This document shows positions 5,667 to 10,376 of a stretch of 10,376 nucleotides of DNA, piece after piece. How positions within the stretch are numbered: the stretch's first letter is position 1; every line of letters begins with the position of its first letter. The stretch is from assembly GCA_023427945.1 (NCBI GenBank), contig JAEYZR010000201.1, forward strand, positions 1-10,376, in the 5' to 3' direction. The DNA comes from Pseudomonadota bacterium. GTDB taxonomy: Bacteria; Pseudomonadota; Gammaproteobacteria; Burkholderiales; Burkholderiaceae_B. Below the pieces are notes generated by a model. That model did not search any database. It was not told where the DNA came from and saw only the letters and a list, made by a program, of their open reading frames with translations. A program made the translations under genes and the position numbers.

Positions 5667-6500
5667 GTGAAAGTCCAGGACATGTCCCACGATCTGCGCA
5701 CCCGCGTTCTGCTGCTGGCCTGCGCGGCGCCGGTGATCGCTTTCTTCGCAGCGTTCTGGCTGCTGCCGGTGGGGATGCTGATCGCCCTGCCGGCCAGGCA
5801 GGGTTGGCAGACCTATTTCGCTACGCTGACCCATCCGCAGTATTTGCAGATTCTGCTGCAGACCCTGGGACTGTCCATGGCCGTCACGCTGGCCACCCTG
5901 CTCATCGGCGGCGTGACGGGCATCGCGCTGGCAAGGCATCGCTTTGCCGGTCGCGGGCTGCTGCTGTCGCTGCTCACCCTGCCGCTGTCCTTTCCCGGGG
6001 TGATCGTCGGTTTCTTCATCATTCTGCTTGGCGGGCGTCAAGGCACGCTGGCCAACCTGTCACTGGCACTGGGCGGGCAACGCCTGACATTCGCCTATGG
6101 CCTGCTGGGGCTGTTTCTGGGTTATCTGTATTTCTCGCTGCCGCGTGCCATTGCCGCCTACACGGCAGCCGCCCAGGCGCTGGACCCGCACCTGGAAGAA
6201 GCCGCCCGCTCGCTGGGTTCGCGTGCCTGGCCGGTGGCCCGCGATGTGTGGTGGCCGCAACTGCTGCCCACCACGCTGGCCTGTGGCGCCATTGTGTTTG
6301 CCACCTCGGTGGGCGCATTCGGTACCGCCTTCACGCTGTCCAGCAAGTTCGAAGTGCTGCCCATCACTATCTACAACGAATTCACCAACTACGCCAACTT
6401 TGCTCTGGCGGCCAGCCTGTCGATCACCCTGGGGCTGATCACCTGGTTCGTACTGTGGCTGTCGCGCCGCTGGGCCACGCTGGCAAACCCTGGAATCTAG
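5667..6500 (+). CDS. ABC transporter permease, subunit 1
   Basis: The 277-residue inner-membrane protein is one half of the transport channel. About six hydrophobic segments are visible, beginning near residues 14-40, 63-90, 98-122, 141-160, 203-222 and 244-266. The cytoplasmic EAA loop that docks on the ATPase is EEAARSLGSRAWPVARDVWW (177-196), followed by PQLLP. The LPLSFPGVIVGF segment (105-116) is typical of the CysU/PotB/FbpB-like permease group. Translation starts at GTG with a full Shine-Dalgarno sequence. The gene lies 17 bases after the binding protein and 3 bases before the second permease. The proteins and order are those of a classical importer with two different permeases. Confidence 0.93.
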   Translation: MKVQDMSHDLRTRVLLLACAAPVIAFFAAFWLLPVGMLIALPARQGWQTYFATLTHPQYLQILLQTLGLSMAVTLATLLIGGVTGIALARHRFAGRGLLLSLLTLPLSFPGVIVGFFIILLGGRQGTLANLSLALGGQRLTFAYGLLGLFLGYLYFSLPRAIAAYTAAAQALDPHLEEAARSLGSRAWPVARDVWWPQLLPTTLACGAIVFATSVGAFGTAFTLSSKFEVLPITIYNEFTNYANFALAASLSITLGLITWFVLWLSRRWATLANPGI

Positions 6501-6503
6501 GCC

Positions 6504-7304
6504 ATGCGCCATCACCCTCAAAAAATGCCCGCGGCGATGTGGATCACCACGATTGCGGTGTCCCTGTTCATGCTCGCGCCTATGGGCCTGTCCGTGATGG
6601 CGGGCCTGGTCGAAAACTACAGCCAGGGACTTGCCAGCGGTCTGACCACGCGCTGGGTGCGCGACGTCTGGGCCGGCTATGGCAATACCGTGATCGCCTC
6701 GCTGCTGCTGGCTGGCGCCTGCGTGGTGGTCACCCTGCTGATCGGCGTACCGTGTGCCTACGCGCTGGCACGCAGCCGCTCACGCTGGGCGCAACACTTC
6801 GAAGAACTGTTGACCCTGCCGGTGGCCGTCCCGGGGCTGGCCAGCGCACTGGCGCTGCTGCTTGCCTATGGCAGCGTGGCGCACTTTCGCCAGAGCTTCG
6901 CATTCATTCTGGTCGGCCATGTGGTGTTCACCTTGCCGTTCATGGTGCGCATGGTGGCCGGTGCGCTGCGACGCCACGAGCTGGTCGCCCTGGAAGAGGC
7001 GGCACGTTCGCTGGGCGCATCGTTCGCTCAGCGCTTTCTGGGTGTGCTCGTGCCTGCCGTGCTGCCTACCATCGTCGCCGGCTGCCTGATGGTGTTCACG
7101 CTGTCGATGGGCGAATTCAACCTGACCTGGATGCTGCATACGCCACTGACACGCACGCTGCCTGTCGGGCTGGCCGACAGCTACGCCTCCATGCGCATCG
7201 AGGTGGGCTCGGCCTACACCCTCATTTTCCTCATCGTCATCCTGCCCGTGATGTGGGCACTGCAGGCGCTGGGACATTTCATCGAGAAGCACTATGGAAA
7301 ATAA
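6504..7304 (+). CDS. ABC transporter permease, subunit 2
   Basis: This 266-residue protein forms the other half of the membrane channel. Its hydrophobic segments are near residues 12-34, 62-90, 101-123, 132-152, 186-202 and 236-256. The EAA loop is EEAARSLGASFAQRFLGVLV (164-183), ending with PAVLP, closely parallel to that of the first permease. LPVAVPGLASALALLLAYGS (105-124) is the family counterpart of the PLSFPGV segment in the partner. GGAA lies about 8 bases before the ATG at 6504. Its last 11 bases overlap the ATPase gene, indicating translational coupling. It resembles PotC/CysW/FbpB-C-terminal-half permeases. Confidence 0.93.
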   Translation: MRHHPQKMPAAMWITTIAVSLFMLAPMGLSVMAGLVENYSQGLASGLTTRWVRDVWAGYGNTVIASLLLAGACVVVTLLIGVPCAYALARSRSRWAQHFEELLTLPVAVPGLASALALLLAYGSVAHFRQSFAFILVGHVVFTLPFMVRMVAGALRRHELVALEEAARSLGASFAQRFLGVLVPAVLPTIVAGCLMVFTLSMGEFNLTWMLHTPLTRTLPVGLADSYASMRIEVGSAYTLIFLIVILPVMWALQALGHFIEKHYGK

Positions 7305-8355
7305 AAGCGTGGGCGTGGACATCCGCCAATGCGCCAAGACCTATGCCGACGGCACACGTGGCCTGCAGGCCACCGACCTTGTGATCGAACCCGGCGAAGT
7401 GCTGGCGCTGCTGGGCCCGTCGGGCTGCGGCAAGACTACATTGCTGCGAATCATCGCCGGCCTTGAAACGCCTGACGCCGGCAGCCGCATCATGTTCGAC
7501 GACACTGATGTCACACGCATCGCCATCGAACAGCGCCAGGTCGGCATGGTCTTCCAGCACTACGCGCTTTTTCCCCAGATGACCGTGCAAGCCAACATCG
7601 GCTATGGGTTGCGCATTCGCGGCGAGTCGCAGGCGGTGCAGCGCAAGGTGGTGGGCGAGCTCGTGGATCTGGTGCGCCTCAATGGGCTGGAGAACAAACG
7701 TCCCGCCGAACTGTCCGGCGGGCAACGCCAGCGCGTGGCGCTGGCACGTGCCGTGGCCTCGCGCCCCCGCGTGCTGCTGCTGGACGAGCCCCTGACCGCC
7801 CTGGACGCCAAGCTCAAGGAACAACTGCGCGACGAACTGGCACAGTTGCTGCGCCAGTTGCGCATCACCGCCATTCACGTCACGCACGATCAACGCGAGG
7901 CAATGGCGATTGCCGACCGCATGGCCGTCATGCAGGCCGGACGCATCCTGCAGGTCGGCAATGGGGAAAGCCTGTATCGCCAACCTGCCCACCCTTTTGT
8001 CGCCACGTTTCTGGGCCGGGTCAATCAGGTGGAACGATCCGTCGAACACGCCGTGCACAACCGGCTCGTGCTGGGTGGCGTCACCGTGGCCTGCCCGGAA
8101 AGCTGCCGGGGCGCGACACAGTTGCTCGTGCGTCCCGAAGATATCGAGATACGGCGTGGCGACCTCGCCGGCACGGTGCCGGCGACCATCACCCGTCGCG
8201 TTTTCCTGGGCGACCATCTACAGTTCACGCTGAACCTGCCGGATCACCCGCCGCTGGTGGCCGATGTCAGTCGCGACCACGACGCACAGGTGGGCGAGCG
8301 CATCGGCATACAGATCGCAGCCCACCAGTGGATGCCCAATCACAACGAAGCCTGA
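7294..8355 (+). CDS. ABC transporter ATP-binding protein (PotA/FbpC/CysA-like)
   Basis: The 353-residue ATPase powers the importer. All nucleotide-binding motifs are intact: Walker A GPSGCGKTT (41-49, Lys47), Q-loop VFQHYALFP (Gln88), signature LSGGQRQRVALARA (140-153), Walker B VLLLDEP (160-166, Glu165) with the D-loop SALD equivalent TALD, and the H-loop histidine His198 in HVTHDQREA. Residues after about 235 form the regulatory C-terminal region with a TOBE domain (LLVRPEDIEIRRGD, then RVFLGDHLQFTLNLP). This architecture belongs to the spermidine/putrescine, iron(III), sulfate and phosphonate importer family, so it does not itself reveal the substrate. The start codon lies inside the second permease gene (11-base overlap) and the phosphodiesterase gene follows after 15 bases. 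Confidence 0.96.
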   Translation: MENKSVGVDIRQCAKTYADGTRGLQATDLVIEPGEVLALLGPSGCGKTTLLRIIAGLETPDAGSRIMFDDTDVTRIAIEQRQVGMVFQHYALFPQMTVQANIGYGLRIRGESQAVQRKVVGELVDLVRLNGLENKRPAELSGGQRQRVALARAVASRPRVLLLDEPLTALDAKLKEQLRDELAQLLRQLRITAIHVTHDQREAMAIADRMAVMQAGRILQVGNGESLYRQPAHPFVATFLGRVNQVERSVEHAVHNRLVLGGVTVACPESCRGATQLLVRPEDIEIRRGDLAGTVPATITRRVFLGDHLQFTLNLPDHPPLVADVSRDHDAQVGERIGIQIAAHQWMPNHNEA

Positions 8356-8370
8356 CACGGTTGATTTTCC

Positions 8371-9201
8371 ATGACGACATTTCTCCTCCAGTTGACCGAC
8401 CTGCACGTCCGCGAGCCGGGTCGCCTGACCTATCGGCGTATCGATACCGCGCAATACCTGGCACAAGCCGTCAAGACGGTACTTGCCCTGCCGCAGCAGC
8501 CCCATGCCGTGGTGGTGACAGGCGACCTGACGGACTTCGGCACGCCGGGCGAATATGCACACGTGCGTGAACTGCTGGCGCCGTTGCAGGACCTGCCGCT
8601 CTACCTCATGCCCGGCAACCATGACGATCGTACGGAACTGCGCAAGGCGTTTCCCGAACACGACTATCTGGGCCAGGACGGTTTCATTCAATATGCCGTG
8701 GACATCCAGGGTGTGCGTCTGATCGCCCTGGATTCGGTCGTGCACGGCAAAAGCGAAGGCGCCCTGTGTGCCCAGCGCCTGCAATGGCTGCAAACGCAAC
8801 TGGCCGCCAGCGGCACGCGCCCGGTGATCGTGGCCCTGCACCATCCCCCCTTCGACACCCTGATCGGCCACATGGACAAGATCGGCCTGCTGCAAGGCAG
8901 GGATGAACTGGAAGCCATCATCGCGCGCCACCCGAACGTGCAGCGGGTCTTGAGCGGCCACCTGCATCGCAGCATCCAGGTGGCCTTCGGCGGTACCGTT
9001 GCCCTGACCTCACCGTCCACGGCCCATCAGGTCTGCCTGGACCTGGCCCCCGACGCGGCCTCGGCGTGGACGATGGAACCGCCGGGGTTCATGATGCACG
9101 CGCTCGTGCCGGGACAACGCCTGGTGAGCCACACCGTTGCCTCGGGAACATTCGATGGCCCCCACCCCTTCTGGGATGCAGAGGGCAGCCTGATCGACTG
9201 A
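8371..9201 (+). CDS. GpdQ/Icc-like class III metallophosphodiesterase
   Basis: This 276-residue calcineurin-like enzyme should hydrolyse phosphodiester bonds with two metal ions. The ligands in order are Asp10 and His12 (TDLH), Asp52 (GD), Asn83 and His84 (GNHDD), His157/His158 (HHPPF), and His197 and His199 (GHLH). Order and length match GpdQ glycerophosphodiesterase (about 274 residues), Rv0805 and CpdA/Icc. The C-terminal pattern SPSTAHQV (214-221), then PPGFMMH (237-243), also recalls GpdQ, which uses that region in substrate access. No signal peptide is present, so it is cytoplasmic. It lies 15 bases after the ATPase gene. The context suggests it cleaves the solute imported by the transporter, such as glycerophosphodiesters; cyclic nucleotide hydrolysis is the main alternative. 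Family secure, substrate inferred. Confidence 0.93.
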   Translation: MTTFLLQLTDLHVREPGRLTYRRIDTAQYLAQAVKTVLALPQQPHAVVVTGDLTDFGTPGEYAHVRELLAPLQDLPLYLMPGNHDDRTELRKAFPEHDYLGQDGFIQYAVDIQGVRLIALDSVVHGKSEGALCAQRLQWLQTQLAASGTRPVIVALHHPPFDTLIGHMDKIGLLQGRDELEAIIARHPNVQRVLSGHLHRSIQVAFGGTVALTSPSTAHQVCLDLAPDAASAWTMEPPGFMMHALVPGQRLVSHTVASGTFDGPHPFWDAEGSLID

Positions 9202-9222
9202 AGGCGCGCGCACTTTGCGCCT
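9202..9222 (+). terminator. Small hairpin after the phosphodiesterase gene
   Basis: AGGCGC (9202-9207) pairs with GCGCCT (9217-9222) around a 9-base loop, right after the stop codon at 9199-9201. No T run follows, so it may be only a weak terminator. TATGCT at 9225-9230 is a 4/6 match to a -10 box, but no -35 box was found, and it is unclear whether the next gene has its own promoter. Confidence 0.25.
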
Positions 9223-9237
9223 GCTATGCTCAGGCGC

Positions 9238-10376
9238 ATGAAAGTGCGCAAGCTCATCATCGTTCTGGGCGATCAGCTCGACCTGCAGGCCGCCGCCTTT
9301 GACGACTTCGATCCCGCCCGCGACGTCGTCTGGATGGCCGAAGTGGATCAGGAGTCCACGCACGTCTGGTCGACCAAGCCCAGAGTCGCCCTGTTCCTGG
9401 CCGCGATGCGCCATTTTGAACGGGCCTTGCGCCAGATCGGCCGCAACGTGCGCTACACACGCCTGGACGACGCCAGCAACACGGGCACACTGGGCAGCGA
9501 ACTGAAACGGGCGATGGCTGAGACCTCGCCGGATGCACTGGTGATGACCGCGCCGGGCGACTGGCGCGTACTCGCGGCCATCAGGCAGGCGGCGCAACAA
9601 ACGGGCGTGCCTCTGGAGATCCGCGCAGACCGCCACTTCCTGACGACCGTGCGCGAGTTCGCCGTCTACATTCGCGAACGAAACGGCAAGCCTTTGCGCA
9701 TGGAGTATTTCTATCGTGCCATGCGACAACGCCATGACGTGCTCATGTCCAACGGCCAGCCCATCGGCGAGCAATGGAACTTCGACACATCCAACCGGCG
9801 CTCGTTTGGCCGCGCAGGACCGGGGCACCTGCCTGCACGCAGCACGTTCGCGCCCGACGCCATCACACAGGACGTGCTGCAACTGGTGCAGACACGATTC
9901 GCCGACCATCCCGGCACGCTGGATTCGTTTGCCTGGCCGGTCACACCGGAGCAGGCACGACAGGCGCTGGCCGAATTCGTCGAAGACCGTCTGCCCGTGT
10001 TCGGCCCCTATCAGGACGCGATATGGCCGGGCGAACCCTGGCTCTACCATTCACAGCTATCGGCCGCGCTGAACCTGAAGCTGATCGATCCGAGAACCGT
10101 GATCGCCCGAGTCGAACAGGCATACCACGAGGGACACGTGCCGCTGGCCAGCGCCGAAGGCTATATCCGGCAGATCCTGGGGTGGCGCGAATACGTGCGC
10201 GGGGTCTACTGGACGCAGATGCCGGGCTACCTGGAACACAATGCACTAGAAGCCGGCGAAGACTTGCCCGACTGGTACTGGACAGCGGATACCGACTTCG
10301 AGTGTCTGCACCAGACCATAGCCCAGACCCTCACCCACGGCTATGCCCACCACATCCAGCGGCTGATGGTCACCGG
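9238..10376 (+). CDS. Cryptochrome/photolyase-related protein, FeS-BCP (PhrB-like) type, 3' end outside the window
   Basis: The reading frame stays open for 379 codons to the window edge; the family is about 500 residues, so roughly a quarter is missing. It opens with a Rossmann-like strand and loop, KLIIVLGDQLD (5-15). Then come APGDWR (about 103-108), RMEYFYRAMRQRHDVLM (154-170), QWNFD (179-183), GPYQDAIWPGEPWLYHSQLS (256-275), EGYIRQILGWREYVRGVYW (about 307-325) and GYAHHIQRLM, all hallmarks of the photolyase-related (DPRP) family. PhrB-type members bind FAD, a second chromophore and a 4Fe-4S cluster and repair (6-4) photoproducts with light. The only cysteine in the visible part is Cys356, in the position of the first cluster ligand (Cys350 of Agrobacterium PhrB). 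The ATG at 9238 has only a weak AGG upstream. It lies 36 bases after the phosphodiesterase but is functionally unrelated to it. Confidence 0.93.
   Translation, partial: MKVRKLIIVLGDQLDLQAAAFDDFDPARDVVWMAEVDQESTHVWSTKPRVALFLAAMRHFERALRQIGRNVRYTRLDDASNTGTLGSELKRAMAETSPDALVMTAPGDWRVLAAIRQAAQQTGVPLEIRADRHFLTTVREFAVYIRERNGKPLRMEYFYRAMRQRHDVLMSNGQPIGEQWNFDTSNRRSFGRAGPGHLPARSTFAPDAITQDVLQLVQTRFADHPGTLDSFAWPVTPEQARQALAEFVEDRLPVFGPYQDAIWPGEPWLYHSQLSAALNLKLIDPRTVIARVEQAYHEGHVPLASAEGYIRQILGWREYVRGVYWTQMPGYLEHNALEAGEDLPDWYWTADTDFECLHQTIAQTLTHGYAHHIQRLMVT

Noticed and set aside
5414..7384. A 656-codon open frame across the end of the binding protein and both permease genes
   Set aside because: It runs in another frame across three well-recognised proteins; its product is arginine- and proline-rich with no domain. 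It is a GC-bias shadow.
4636..8355. Assignment of the transporter as a ferric iron, spermidine or phosphonate importer
   Set aside because: The ATPase and permeases belong to a superfamily shared by all of these, and no specific ligand residues could be verified. The linked phosphodiesterase does not fit iron or polyamine uptake.
9010..10050. A 346-codon minus-strand frame opposite the photolyase-related gene, and similar ones at 7279-8217 and 4624-5424
   Set aside because: All are antisense to strongly conserved genes and are rich in His, Gln and Gly, as expected from reading GC-biased codons on the opposite strand.

Overview
The window reads as a GC-rich proteobacterial chromosome segment. 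Dense coding, GC-ending codons, and the family mix (GcvA-type LysR regulator, Fbp/Afu-type ABC transporter, FeS-type photolyase homologue) suggest a betaproteobacterium of the order Burkholderiales, plausibly Alcaligenaceae. The taxonomic call is inference from style and family content, not from a marker gene. No rRNA, tRNA, CRISPR array, insertion sequence or phage gene is visible.

Left part (1-3368), housekeeping and accessory genes. A LysR-family regulator (137-1051, +) is preceded by an inverted repeat of the T-N11-A type (89-109). It converges on a beta-class carbonic anhydrase (1088-1744, -). Upstream of the anhydrase on the same strand is a small S4-domain RNA-binding protein (1840-2088, -). 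Divergent from the S4 gene, after a very short shared leader, lie a secreted SGNH/GDSL hydrolase (2136-2834, +) and a GNAT acetyltransferase (2844-3368, +), which probably form a two-gene unit.

Spacer (3369-3583). This 215-base gap holds a short 19-base tandem repeat, a strong hairpin, and patches that resemble the two ends of the preceding acetyltransferase gene in the same order (a possible decayed duplicate). It ends in a near-palindromic TGTAAACGTTTTCA, which looks like a LacI/GalR-family operator.

Central operon (3584-9201, +). A LacI-family regulator is followed by a periplasmic binding protein, two inner-membrane permeases, a PotA/FbpC-type ATPase and a GpdQ/Icc-like class III phosphodiesterase. 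Gaps are 47, 17, 3, -11 and 15 bases. The simplest reading is a self-regulated import-and-cleave operon: the ABC transporter brings in a small solute and the cytoplasmic metallophosphodiesterase hydrolyses it. The cargo would then be a phosphodiester or related organophosphate. That assignment is inference from gene context and is the most interesting biology in the window.

Right end (9238-10376, +). The 5' part of a cryptochrome/photolyase-related gene of the iron-sulfur bacterial cryptochrome/photolyase (FeS-BCP, PhrB-like) group runs off the window edge. One likely cluster cysteine is visible; the other three are expected outside.
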